A stretch of 12,743 bases of DNA, from contig DASSJI010000185.1 in the NCBI GenBank assembly GCA_035691285.1, positions 1-12,743 on the forward strand, given 5' to 3'. The position numbers and the translations under genes were made by a program. This document shows positions 1-5,804 of this stretch, piece after piece. This DNA is from DATFEN01 sp035691285 (GTDB lineage Bacteria; Acidobacteriota; Vicinamibacteria; Fen-336). The first letter of the stretch is position 1; every line of letters begins with the position of its first letter. The notes beneath the pieces were generated by a model. That model made no database searches. It saw only the letters and a program-made list of their open reading frames with translations, and had not been told where the DNA came from.

Positions 1-117
1 GGAATCATCGACGTCTTCCCGGTGTGGGTCACTCCCGACGGCGCGCACTACGCCTACGGGTATCGACGCTGCCTCTCGGATCTCTATCTCGTCAGCAATT
101 GCGCCCCGAGAGCGTAG
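1..117 (+). CDS. C-terminal end of a Ser/Thr kinase or WD40-like beta-propeller protein (5' truncated)
   Basis: The reading frame is open from the first base to a TAG stop and encodes the last 38 residues of a protein that begins outside the window. The segment TPDGAHYAYGYRR followed by LSDLYLV closely resembles the last blade of TolB/PD40-type propellers. These often form the C-terminal half of large Ser/Thr protein kinases in Acidobacteriota and Myxococcota, where the chain usually ends within a few residues of DLYLV. Here it ends with a short extra tail containing one cysteine. The kinase domain is not visible, so the call rests on this one motif. It could equally be a stand-alone WD40-like or protease-associated propeller. 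It converges with the ferritin-like gene to its right. Confidence 0.5.
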   Translation, partial: GIIDVFPVWVTPDGAHYAYGYRRCLSDLYLVSNCAPRA

Positions 118-123
118 CCGCCA

Positions 124-151
124 GCGCGCGCCGTCCCCGCCCTCCGCGCGC
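124..151. repeat. GC-rich inverted repeat between convergent genes
   Basis: Arms GCGCGCG (124-130) and CGCGCGC (145-151) are complementary across a 14-base spacer. They lie in the 80-bp gap between the kinase-like tail and the convergent ferritin-like gene. A hairpin here could help end transcription from both sides, but there is no T-run on either strand, so it is not a standard intrinsic terminator. In GC-rich DNA such arms can arise by chance. Nothing else was recognised in 118-197. Confidence 0.2.
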
Positions 152-197
152 GTGAAGGTCTCGACGACGAGGCTCCACTCGACGCCGGCCACGGGCT

Positions 198-716
198 TCA
201 GTAGATCTTCACGCCGAGCACGCGCTTCCAGACCGTCTCGTGCCGCACCTCGTCAACGAGGATGAAGGCCGCCGTCAACAGGTAGTCCCTGGTCCGGATC
301 TGGCTGTTCAAGACCTGGTACGCGCGCTGCGCGGCGATCTCGACCTCCAGGCAGCGGCGCAGGGCCGCGTCTCCGGTGCGCATCCGGCCCAGGTCGTAGT
401 CGTCCCGCGGCGAGACGGGGCGCGCGCCGCGCTGCCGGACGAGGCCGATCTGCGTGTCGCGGTGTCCCTTGTGGTCGCCGACGAACTCGACCGCGTAGGT
501 GCGCAAACCCGCCAGGAACAGGTTGCGCTGCAGGGCAGTCTCGTAGATCGCAATGGCCTCGTGCTCCAGGGCGAGGGAGGCCTCGAGTATCGCGAGGTCG
601 TTCTCCTCGCTCTTCGGCAGGGCCCGAGCGGTCCCTCCGAGCAGGCCGAGCAGCGGGGCGCTCCAGCCGGCGGCGCAAGCGAGGCGCGTCACGAAGTCGC
701 GGCGGGGCTCAGCCAC
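198..716 (-). CDS. Tat-exported ferritin-like four-helix protein A
   Basis: This 172-residue protein starts at a GTG inside the end of the preceding gene (8-bp overlap, GTGGCTGA), which suggests translational coupling. The N-terminus has twin arginines (PRRDFV, residues 4-9) and a hydrophobic stretch to about residue 32, consistent with Tat export to the periplasm. The mature part looks all-helical and ferritin-like. Candidate metal ligands are E51/E53 in helix 1, D81/H82/H85 in helix 2, E124/E126 in helix 3, and E156 with H159 (DEVRH) in helix 4. Helix 2 has His where a Glu of an ExxH pair would be expected, so a classical diiron site is uncertain. It is the last gene of the three-gene - strand operon. 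Iron storage, metal sequestration or peroxide defence are possible, but none is shown. Confidence 0.6.
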   Translation of the reverse strand: MAEPRRDFVTRLACAAGWSAPLLGLLGGTARALPKSEENDLAILEASLALEHEAIAIYETALQRNLFLAGLRTYAVEFVGDHKGHRDTQIGLVRQRGARPVSPRDDYDLGRMRTGDAALRRCLEVEIAAQRAYQVLNSQIRTRDYLLTAAFILVDEVRHETVWKRVLGVKIY

Positions 717-1194
717 GGTCGGCCTCCGCCTCGATCCACAGGTCGACGACCGTGAGGTGCCGGGCGAGGTCGACCAGGTCGGCCAGGAGCAGGCTCACGG
801 CGACCGGATCGCCGAGGGCCGGCAGCGCCTCGGCGTGGGCGTAGACGAGCGAAGACAACGCCTCGCGCAGGTCCGGAAGCGCCCCGGACGCCGACTCCGA
901 CGCCGCGGCCGCCTCGGGCCGAGGCACGCCGAGCCGGCGCCGGATGCGGTCGCGGTGCGCCCGGTGCCGGTGCCGGTCGCGCCGGAAGCTCGCGATCATC
1001 AGCCGCGACGCCGGCGTCGTGCGGTCGAGCCGCAGGTAGAAGCGCTCGACACCGGCCTCGAAGCCTTCGATGGCCTCGAGCGCGTCCTTGGCCGTGGCGT
1101 AGTCGGCCGCGCGCGCCCGCGCCGGGTACGCGCCCAGCGCCAGGGCTCCGAGCGCGCTCCGCAGCGCCGCCCGTCGCGAGACGCCCCTCTTCAC
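709..1194 (-). CDS. Tat-like exported ferritin-like helical protein B
   Basis: The frame is open further upstream, but the best start is the GTG at 1194, which overlaps the stop of the beta-barrel gene as GTGA (4 bp). This gives 161 residues beginning VKRGVSRRAALRS. SRRAALR followed by an alanine-rich hydrophobic segment to about residue 29 (ARA) resembles a Tat signal. The rest is helical with ferritin-like spacing: E46/E50 in helix 1, an Arg/His-rich helix 2 (H75, H77, H80), H120/E122 in helix 3, and D142/H146 (DLARH) in helix 4. The metal site looks more degenerate than in the neighbouring paralogue-like gene. The two proteins might form a hetero-oligomer or be separately diverged copies. 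Family assignment rests on architecture only. Confidence 0.5.
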   Translation of the reverse strand: MKRGVSRRAALRSALGALALGAYPARARAADYATAKDALEAIEGFEAGVERFYLRLDRTTPASRLMIASFRRDRHRHRAHRDRIRRRLGVPRPEAAAASESASGALPDLREALSSLVYAHAEALPALGDPVAVSLLLADLVDLARHLTVVDLWIEAEADRG

Positions 1195-2012
1195 CAGTGG
1201 AAGCCCAGCCCGCCCGTGACGGCCTGGAGCCAATGCTCCGTCCCGTCGATCGCGGAGGCGCGGTAGTCCGCGTTCAGCGAAAGACCCTTCGACAGGCGGA
1301 TCTCGACCCCCGCGTTCGCGTGGAAGCCGAAGGACATGTTGCCCTGTCCCGTCGGCAGGCCGCGATCGAAGAGCTCGGGAGCCTGGGCGACGAGCCCGGC
1401 GATCAACGCCGCGTCGAAGGGCGGCTCACCAGTGAACACGAGGCTCTCGTCGCGCTCGGGATCCTGACTGCTGATGACGACGACGAAGTCGAGTCCCGCG
1501 GACAGGTAAGGGCGCACGCGAGCGTCGTCGAGGCGCGTGACCGTGTACTTGAGCCCGAAGGGTGAGACCTGGAGGACGCGCAGCTTCGTCGTCACTTCGC
1601 GCCGCACGGGAAAGGGCGCGGCCGGCGGGCCGGCGATCGCGGCCGGCAGGCTCGCGCCGAACGCCAGGTTCGCGACGACCGCGATCGGGTTCGTGATGGT
1701 GAACGGGTCGCTGCGCGCGTCGGACAACGTCAGGAGGATCTCGTAGGAGAGCTTCCCGCCGGGGACGCGGCGCAGCGGCAGGTCGACGAAGCCTCCCGCC
1801 ACCACGCCCGAGCCGGCCTCGTAGGGATTCCAGGACGCTCCTCCGAGCAGGCCCACCTCGGCCCCGATCTTGCCGATGTCGGGAAGCAGCTCGCGCTCCG
1901 CGCCGCCCGGCTCGACCCTGGATCCCGAAGGCGGCGGCCCTCCCGCTGGCTCCTGCGCCCGGGCCGGAGCGACGAGCAGGACGGCGGCGAGCGGAGCGAG
2001 GCGCAGGAGCAT
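1191..2012 (-). CDS. Outer-membrane beta-barrel protein, first gene of the ferritin-like operon
   Basis: The ATG at 2012 is preceded by AAGGAAG with a 7-nt gap, a good ribosome binding site, so the longer upstream extension is rejected. The 273-residue product has a Sec signal peptide (residues 1-19, ending ARA before Gln20), then alternating polar and hydrophobic strands rich in Gly and aromatics, and ends GLGFHW. A terminal aromatic residue is the usual recognition signal for outer-membrane barrel assembly. Strand-like segments include VRPYLSAGLDFVVV, GFHANAGVEIRL and LSLNADYRA. No specific porin or transporter family is recognisable. The two Tat-exported ferritin-like proteins are translationally coupled behind it, suggesting that the three act together in the envelope. 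Confidence 0.65.
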   Translation of the reverse strand: MLLRLAPLAAVLLVAPARAQEPAGGPPPSGSRVEPGGAERELLPDIGKIGAEVGLLGGASWNPYEAGSGVVAGGFVDLPLRRVPGGKLSYEILLTLSDARSDPFTITNPIAVVANLAFGASLPAAIAGPPAAPFPVRREVTTKLRVLQVSPFGLKYTVTRLDDARVRPYLSAGLDFVVVISSQDPERDESLVFTGEPPFDAALIAGLVAQAPELFDRGLPTGQGNMSFGFHANAGVEIRLSKGLSLNADYRASAIDGTEHWLQAVTGGLGFHW

Positions 2013-2041
2013 CGGCGAACTTCCTTTCGGGCCGCATGTTA
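2013..2041 (-). promoter_or_regulatory. Ribosome binding site and possible -10 element for the beta-barrel operon
   Basis: On the - strand AAGGAAG (2020-2026) sits 7 nt before the ATG at 2012. A TAACAT hexamer (2036-2041) matches four of six -10 bases. No convincing -35 is visible at 15-18 nt, so the promoter part is tentative while the ribosome binding site is clear. Confidence 0.4.
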
Positions 2042-2132
2042 GCGGATCCCCCCATCCGTGGCCCACCTCCCCTACGCATCGACGGCAGGACGCTGGGGCT
2101 TCCAGCCGATGGTGCTGGCGGGGACGCTGGGT

Positions 2133-2138
2133 TAATCT
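2133..2138 (+). promoter_or_regulatory. Putative -10 element giving a leaderless ubiX transcript
   Basis: TAATCT fits the TANNNT pattern of -10 elements and ends 7 nt before the ubiX ATG, so transcription would begin at or next to the start codon. No Shine-Dalgarno sequence lies before this ATG. The same arrangement (TAAACT, 7 nt) precedes the response-regulator gene. No good -35 is seen. Confidence 0.4.
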
Positions 2139-2145
2139 CGTCCGC

Positions 2146-2724
2146 ATGAAGCGGGTCGTCGTCGCGATCACCGGCGCCACGGGCTCGATCTACGGAATCC
2201 GGCTGCTGGAGGCGCTGCGGCCGATGCCGGAGGTCGAGGCGCACCTGGTCCTCAGCGCGCCCGGCAAGCGCACGCTGATCGAGGAGACGCGCTACTCGGT
2301 CAAGGACGTCGAGGCCCTGGCCGACGTGGTCCACGACAACCGGGACATCGGATCCTCCCTCGCGAGCGGGTCCTTCAGGACCGCCGGCATGGCGATCGCC
2401 CCGTGCAGCGTCAAGACGCTCTCCGACCTCGCGACCTGCCATTCCGACACGCTGATCGGCCGGGCCGGAGACGTCGCGCTCAAGGAAGGACGTCCCCTCG
2501 TCGTCGTGTTCCGCGAGACGCCGCTCCACGTCGGCCACCTCAAGCAGATGCTCGCCCTGGCCGAGATGGGCGCCGTGATCCTGCCGCCGATGCCGGCCTT
2601 CTACCAGCGTCCGAAGACCCTCGACGACCTCGTGGACCACACCGTGGGCCGCGTCCTCGATCGCCTCGGCCTCGACCACGACCTCGTCCCCGAGTGGACG
2701 GGTCCGCGGACGCAGCGAGCCTGA
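2146..2724 (+). CDS. ubiX: Flavin prenyltransferase UbiX
   Basis: This 192-residue protein has the normal UbiX length and features. GATGSIYG near residue 10 is the FMN-binding loop. The segment SDLATCHSDTLIGRAGDVAL leads into KEGRPLVVVFRETPL, the conserved core that binds dimethylallyl phosphate and flavin. The C-terminal part has the PPMPAFYQRP region typical of the family. UbiX prenylates FMN to make the cofactor of UbiD-type decarboxylases, which act in ubiquinone or menaquinone synthesis or on aromatic acids. No ubiD is present in the window, so the partner lies elsewhere. The ATG at 2146 begins the homology; the frame is open upstream but that stretch looks non-coding. The next gene starts 2 bp after its stop. 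Confidence 0.9.
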   Translation: MKRVVVAITGATGSIYGIRLLEALRPMPEVEAHLVLSAPGKRTLIEETRYSVKDVEALADVVHDNRDIGSSLASGSFRTAGMAIAPCSVKTLSDLATCHSDTLIGRAGDVALKEGRPLVVVFRETPLHVGHLKQMLALAEMGAVILPPMPAFYQRPKTLDDLVDHTVGRVLDRLGLDHDLVPEWTGPRTQRA

Positions 2725-2726
2725 GC

Positions 2727-3377
2727 GTGGACGGCCTGGCGGTCGGCACCGGCTTCCTGCTCGGCCTGCGCCACTCCCTCGACCCCGACCACGTGGGCGC
2801 TCTCGCCCAGTTCGCGTCGGCGGAGCCCGCGCCGCGGCGTGGCTTGCGCTTCGGCCTGCGCTGGGGCGCGGGCCACGCCGCCGCCGTCGTACTGCTCGGC
2901 CTGCTGCTCGTCCCCGCAGGCCTGCGGTTGGGCGCCTCCTACGAGCGCGCCGCCGAAGCGGGTGTGGGTGCGATGCTCGTGGGCCTGGCGCTCTGGCGGC
3001 TGCGCGGGCTCGCCGCGACCGAGCACGAACACGAGCATCGACACTCTGACGGCACCGTGCATGCGCACCCGCACCGCCACGGCCTCGACCACGTCCACGC
3101 CCACGCCCCGACGGCGGTCGGGTTCGCCCACGGCGCCGCAGGTGTCGTGGGCGTGCTGGCCATCGTCCCGCTGGCGAGCGGGGACGCCACGGCGCGGGCG
3201 TTCGTGGTTCTGGCCTTCGCGGCCGGCAGCGTCCTCTCCATGGGCCTCTTCGGGACCCTCGCCGGGCGCGTGTTCGCCGCGCTCGGCGCCCGGCCCCGGG
3301 CGCTGCGCGCCGGGGCCGGCCTGACCGCGGTCGCCGGTTTGTGCCTCGGGCTCCTCTGGATCCTCCGCGCGCTCTGA
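2727..3377 (+). CDS. NicO/NiCoT-type nickel or cobalt permease with His-rich loop
   Basis: The GTG at 2727, two bases after the ubiX stop, gives a 216-residue membrane protein that is probably translationally coupled to ubiX. Near the N-terminus, RHSLDPDH carries the H-x4-D-H signature (H16, D21, H22) of nickel/cobalt transporters and UreH-like proteins, and a further membrane His lies at GAGH50. Hydrophobic segments span about 4-26, 46-66, 75-95, 130-152, 156-180 and 190-214. Between the third and fourth, residues 99-126 hold eleven histidines, a cytoplasmic or periplasmic metal-binding loop common in this family. The length is shorter than classical NiCoT permeases and closer to the UreH/RcnA-like group. 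The substrate cannot be told from sequence; nickel or cobalt import is most likely, export is possible. Confidence 0.7.
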   Translation: MDGLAVGTGFLLGLRHSLDPDHVGALAQFASAEPAPRRGLRFGLRWGAGHAAAVVLLGLLLVPAGLRLGASYERAAEAGVGAMLVGLALWRLRGLAATEHEHEHRHSDGTVHAHPHRHGLDHVHAHAPTAVGFAHGAAGVVGVLAIVPLASGDATARAFVVLAFAAGSVLSMGLFGTLAGRVFAALGARPRALRAGAGLTAVAGLCLGLLWILRAL

Positions 3378-3378
3378 G

Positions 3379-4323
3379 CTAGCGCGCCGCCGGCTTCGGC
3401 GGCTCCCCGGCCCGCTTGATCACCGTCATCGCCGTGGCCAGCATCGACGCCGGGTCGCTGAGGCTCGCCGGCACGACCAGCGTGTTGCCGGCCTTGGCGA
3501 GGTGCCCGAACTGGTTGATGTACTGCTCCGCCACACGGAGCTGAACGGCCTCGAAGCCACCCTCGGAGCCGATCGCCTGGGCCACCGAGCGGATGCCCTC
3601 GGCGGTGGCGCGCGCCACGGCGAGGATCGCCGCCGCCTGGCCTTCCGCCTCGTTGATCTGCTGCTGCTTCTTCGCCTCGGAGGCCTTGATCACCTGCTGC
3701 TTCTGGCCCTCGGCGGTGTTGATGGCGGCGTCGCGCTCGCCCTCGGACTGCAGGATCACCGCGCGCTTCTCGCGCTCGGCGCGCATCTGCTTCTCCATGG
3801 CCGCGATCACGTCCTGGGGCGGCGTGATGTTCTTGATCTCGTAGCGCAGCACCTTCACGCCCCAGGCGTCCGAGGCCTTGTCGACTTCGGTGACGACCTG
3901 GGTGTTGATGTGGGAGCGCTCCTCGAAGGTCTTGTCCAGGTCGATCTTGCCCACCTCGCTGCGCAGCGTCGTCTGGGCGAGCTGGGTGATGGCGAAGATG
4001 TAGTTCGAGATGCCGTAGCTGGCCCGCTCGGGGTCCATGATCTTCAGGTAGAGGATCCCGTCCACGCCCACCTGCACGTTGTCCTTGGTGATGCAGATCT
4101 GCTCCGGGATGTCGATCGCCTGCTCCTTGAGCATGTGGCGGTAGCGGATCACGTCCATGAACGGGACCAGGATGTGCATGCCCGCGTCGAGGACCCCGGA
4201 GAACTTGCCGAGCCGCTCGACCACGTAGGCGTTCTGCTGCGGCACGACCACGACGATCTTGAAGAAGATCCAGAGCGCGAAGAGAGCGCCGAAGAACGCG
4301 ACGATGAAGAGACCCGGCCACAT
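3379..4323 (-). CDS. qmcA: SPFH/Band 7 (stomatin-like, QmcA-type) membrane protein
   Basis: The ATG at 4323 has a strong AGGGAGGT site 5 nt upstream, giving 314 residues. Residues 5-24 form one N-terminal membrane segment. It is followed by the SPFH domain, starting with VPQQNAYVVERLGKFSGVLD and including TLRSEVGKIDLDKTFEER. An Ala/Glu/Lys/Gln-rich coiled coil (about 190-245) and a C-terminal region with a conserved QYINQFGHLAKAGNTLVVP-type stretch complete it. Such proteins form large oligomeric cages or rings that organise membrane microdomains and often modulate proteases. nfeD lies 11 bp upstream in the same direction, the usual genomic partner. Its stop is one base from the stop of the convergent metal permease gene. 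Function in this organism is inferred from family only. Confidence 0.85.
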   Translation of the reverse strand: MWPGLFIVAFFGALFALWIFFKIVVVVPQQNAYVVERLGKFSGVLDAGMHILVPFMDVIRYRHMLKEQAIDIPEQICITKDNVQVGVDGILYLKIMDPERASYGISNYIFAITQLAQTTLRSEVGKIDLDKTFEERSHINTQVVTEVDKASDAWGVKVLRYEIKNITPPQDVIAAMEKQMRAEREKRAVILQSEGERDAAINTAEGQKQQVIKASEAKKQQQINEAEGQAAAILAVARATAEGIRSVAQAIGSEGGFEAVQLRVAEQYINQFGHLAKAGNTLVVPASLSDPASMLATAMTVIKRAGEPPKPAAR

Positions 4324-4334
4324 CTCACACCTCC

Positions 4335-4766
4335 CTATTCGATGCGCACCCACAGCGTCAGGCCGTCCACGCGCTCGACCCTGCAGCGCTGGCCTTTGGC
4401 GATCGCCGTGAGGCCGCCGTTCCGCGCGCTCCACGGCGAGCCTCGATGCTCGACCTTGCCGATGCCGCCCACGGGCAGGTCCTCAAGGGCGACCGCCACC
4501 TGCTCGGAGAGCTGGTCCACCGGCTTGTGGAGGCCGTCGACGTTGAGCCGCGCCTTGAGCGGCCCCCGGAGCACGATCAGGGCGACGGTGGCGATCGCGG
4601 TGAACAGGATCCACTGGATGGCGAGGCTGCCGCCCCAGTCGAGGGCGACCAGCGTCCCGACCGCGAGCCCGGACAGCCCGAAGAACAGGAAGAACAGCCC
4701 GCCCGGCGTCGCCGCCTCGAGGGCGAGCAGGAAGAGCCCGATCAGGACCCAGAGCCACCAGGCCAT
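4335..4766 (-). CDS. Short NfeD-family membrane protein
   Basis: The product is 143 residues, starting at the ATG at 4766 with an AGGTG-type site 6 nt before it. Residues 1-50 hold two membrane hairpins beginning MAWWLWVLIGLFLLALE and containing the small Gly-rich segment GGLFFLFFGLSGLAVG. Residues 52-68 form a further membrane helix. Residues 90-143 form a small soluble domain consistent with the OB-fold of NfeD, including VGGIGKVEHRG and a terminal LTLWVRIE strand. This is the short NfeD1b-like form without the ClpP-like protease domain. These proteins are typically encoded next to SPFH proteins and are thought to bind them, which fits the downstream qmcA-like gene. Confidence 0.85.
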   Translation of the reverse strand: MAWWLWVLIGLFLLALEAATPGGLFFLFFGLSGLAVGTLVALDWGGSLAIQWILFTAIATVALIVLRGPLKARLNVDGLHKPVDQLSEQVAVALEDLPVGGIGKVEHRGSPWSARNGGLTAIAKGQRCRVERVDGLTLWVRIE

Positions 4767-4799
4767 TCACGCACCTCGTGCCGTGGAACGAACGGCCGA

Positions 4800-4827
4800 A
4801 GGCTAGCAGATTCCAGCGCGGTGTAAA
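4800..4827 (-). promoter_or_regulatory. Possible sigma-70-type promoter for nfeD-qmcA
   Basis: On the - strand TTTACA (4822-4827, five of six -35 bases) is followed after 16 nt by TAGCCT (4800-4805, three of six -10 bases). It lies in the 70-bp divergent gap and its -35 overlaps the putative -10 of the response regulator on the other strand, so the two promoters may compete. Based on pattern only. Confidence 0.3.
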
Positions 4828-4829
4828 CT
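4824..4829 (+). promoter_or_regulatory. Putative -10 element giving a leaderless response-regulator transcript
   Basis: TAAACT (four of six -10 bases) ends 7 nt before the TTG start codon. There is no Shine-Dalgarno sequence, so translation probably starts on a transcript with little or no leader. Spacing is identical to that at ubiX. Confidence 0.4.
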
Positions 4830-4836
4830 GTGCGCC

Positions 4837-5502
4837 TTGGCCGAAAGTCCACCGCCCCTCGCGTCGCGGCGAATCCTGATCGTCGACGACCAGCCGTCGA
4901 TCCGCGGTGTCCTGCAGGTCGCCCTCGAAGAGGCCGGCGCCGACGTGTGGACGGCCGGCGACGGCCCGAGCGCGCTGCTACTCCTGGAATCCTCGGTGCC
5001 CGACGTGATCCTCCTCGACCTCGAGATGCCGAACATGGACGGCTGGGCCGTCATCGAGGCCCTCCGAGCGGCGCCCCGCACCGCGCACATCCCGGTGGTC
5101 CTCGTCACGGGCACGAAGGACTACAGGAGCTTCACGAGGGCGCGCGGCCTGGGGATCGCCGCCTTCGTGTCGAAGCCGTTCCGGCTGAACGAGGTGGTGG
5201 AGACGGGCAGGCGCATCCTCGACGGCGCGCGCCCCCTGCAGGGCCGCGTCGAGCGGGAGGCGGAAGGGCCCGCCGTCCAGGTCCGCGAATCCACGGGAGC
5301 CCTGGTCGGCATCGGAAAGCTGCTCGACCTCGACGCGCGCGGCGCCCAGGTGGATTTCGAGAGGCCGCTCGCCACCGGCCAGCTCGTGACGCTCCTGTTT
5401 GCGGAGTCGGGCGGCTCGGAGGCGCGGCAGGCCGAGGTCCGCTGGGTGCGAAAGGTGGGCGAGGGCTTCCACCACGGCTTCCGCTTCCCGGGCGGCGGCT
5501 AG
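4837..5502 (+). CDS. Response regulator: receiver domain plus degenerate PilZ-like domain
   Basis: The first in-frame start is TTG at 4837, giving 221 residues. The receiver domain (about 11-130) has all key residues: D17/D18 for Mg2+, the phosphoacceptor D61 in LLDLEMPNMDGW, T91 in VLVTGT, and K113 in VSKPF. The C-terminal part (about 135-221) resembles PilZ, the c-di-GMP-binding fold, with LLDLDARGAQV and a final EVRWVRKVGEGFHHGFRF. The binding signature is weak: R137VER140 instead of RxxxR, and D164LDARG169 instead of (D/N)xSxxG. It may therefore not bind c-di-GMP. No histidine kinase is nearby. It is divergent from nfeD and upstream of the nos region, but a 307-bp gap argues against co-transcription. 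Confidence 0.75.
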   Translation: MAESPPPLASRRILIVDDQPSIRGVLQVALEEAGADVWTAGDGPSALLLLESSVPDVILLDLEMPNMDGWAVIEALRAAPRTAHIPVVLVTGTKDYRSFTRARGLGIAAFVSKPFRLNEVVETGRRILDGARPLQGRVEREAEGPAVQVRESTGALVGIGKLLDLDARGAQVDFERPLATGQLVTLLFAESGGSEARQAEVRWVRKVGEGFHHGFRFPGGG

Positions 5503-5565
5503 CCTCCGCGTCAGATCGACGTGGACACCGGAAGCGGGGACGTCACCCTCGAGCCGTTGAGCTGA
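5503..5565 (+). pseudogene. Possible gene remnant with a beta-strand adhesin-like repeat, in frame with the upstream stop
   Basis: Directly after the response-regulator TAG and in the same frame, 20 codons encode PPRQIDVDTGSGDVTLEPLS and then a TGA. The VDTGSGDVTLE core is typical of the repeating strands of DUF4097-type putative adhesins. No start codon or ribosome binding site is visible, so it is not a stand-alone gene. It could be a leftover of a lost gene, a rare readthrough tail, or chance similarity. The match is one repeat unit only. Confidence 0.25.
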
Positions 5566-5572
5566 CACGCTC

Positions 5573-5588
5573 GCGCGCCCTGGCGCGC
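5573..5588. repeat. Short perfect inverted repeat
   Basis: GCGCGCC and GGCGCGC flank CT, and can fold as a 6-bp stem with a CCTG tetraloop. It lies just after the remnant-like frame. There is no T-run, so terminator function is not supported. Confidence 0.3.
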
Positions 5589-5618
5589 CCGGTGCGAGAA
5601 CCCGAGCTGGACGCGGGC

Positions 5619-5636
5619 GCGCAGGAATTTCTGCGC
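5619..5636. repeat. Perfect stem-loop with AT-rich loop
   Basis: GCGCAG and CTGCGC flank a GAATTT loop (6-6-6). The AT-rich loop stands out in GC-rich DNA. It could be an operator or an RNA hairpin; no family is recognised. Confidence 0.3.
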
Positions 5637-5663
5637 CGGGCCTCGCGTGACAGCGTTTCTTTC

Positions 5664-5682
5664 GCCTGGCGCTCGGCCAGGC
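5664..5682. repeat. 7-bp perfect stem-loop
   Basis: GCCTGGC and GCCAGGC flank the loop GCTCG. The stem is preceded by a pyrimidine stretch (GTTTCTTTC) and followed by TCCGGA, so it lacks a terminator tail on either strand. Confidence 0.35.
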
Positions 5683-5748
5683 TCCGGAAGCGCACATCAA
5701 GGTCGCGGCACCGCCATTGCACGGCGTGCGCAGCGTGGCGACACGGCA

Positions 5749-5764
5749 CATGACGAACGTCATG
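5749..5764 (+). promoter_or_regulatory. CRP/FNR-family-like palindrome upstream of the nos operon
   Basis: CATGACG-AA-CGTCATG is a perfect 7-bp inverted repeat. Its core TGA-N6-TCA has exactly the half-site spacing of FNR and related regulators (TTGAT-N4-ATCAA). It is centred about 53 bp before the start codon of the first nos-operon gene. FNR/DNR/NnrR-type proteins commonly control denitrification genes in response to low oxygen or NO, so a similar regulator is plausible. The outer bases (A and T rather than TT and AA) depart from the strict FNR consensus, and the sequence is also compatible with other dimeric regulators. Confidence 0.4.
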
Positions 5765-5783
5765 GACGTCCCGCAAAGCTTGC

Positions 5784-5804
5784 CGCACCCTCGGGGTGCG
5801 AGGT
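5784..5804 (+). promoter_or_regulatory. Hairpin abutting the ribosome binding site of the first nos-operon gene
   Basis: CGCACCC (5784-5790), loop TCG, and GGGTGCG (5794-5800) form a 7-bp GC-rich stem. It runs directly into the GAGG ribosome binding site (5800-5803), which sits 6 nt before the ATG at 5810. It could tune translation or protect the 5' end of the message. Position is seen; function is inferred. Confidence 0.4.

Noticed and set aside
1..203. Open - strand frame opposite the kinase-like tail, running past the ferritin-like stop
   Set aside because: It has no start or domain in view and mirrors a coding frame on the other strand; the + strand tail has a clear family motif.
1870..2145. 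N-terminal extension of UbiX and, on the other strand, of the beta-barrel protein
   Set aside because: UbiX homology starts at 2146 and the barrel has a good ribosome binding site and signal peptide at 2012; the extensions are of normal intergenic composition.
5664..5682. Stem-loop considered as a rho-independent terminator
   Set aside because: The T-rich stretch lies before the stem on the + strand and becomes A-rich on the - strand after it, so there is no U-tail in either direction.
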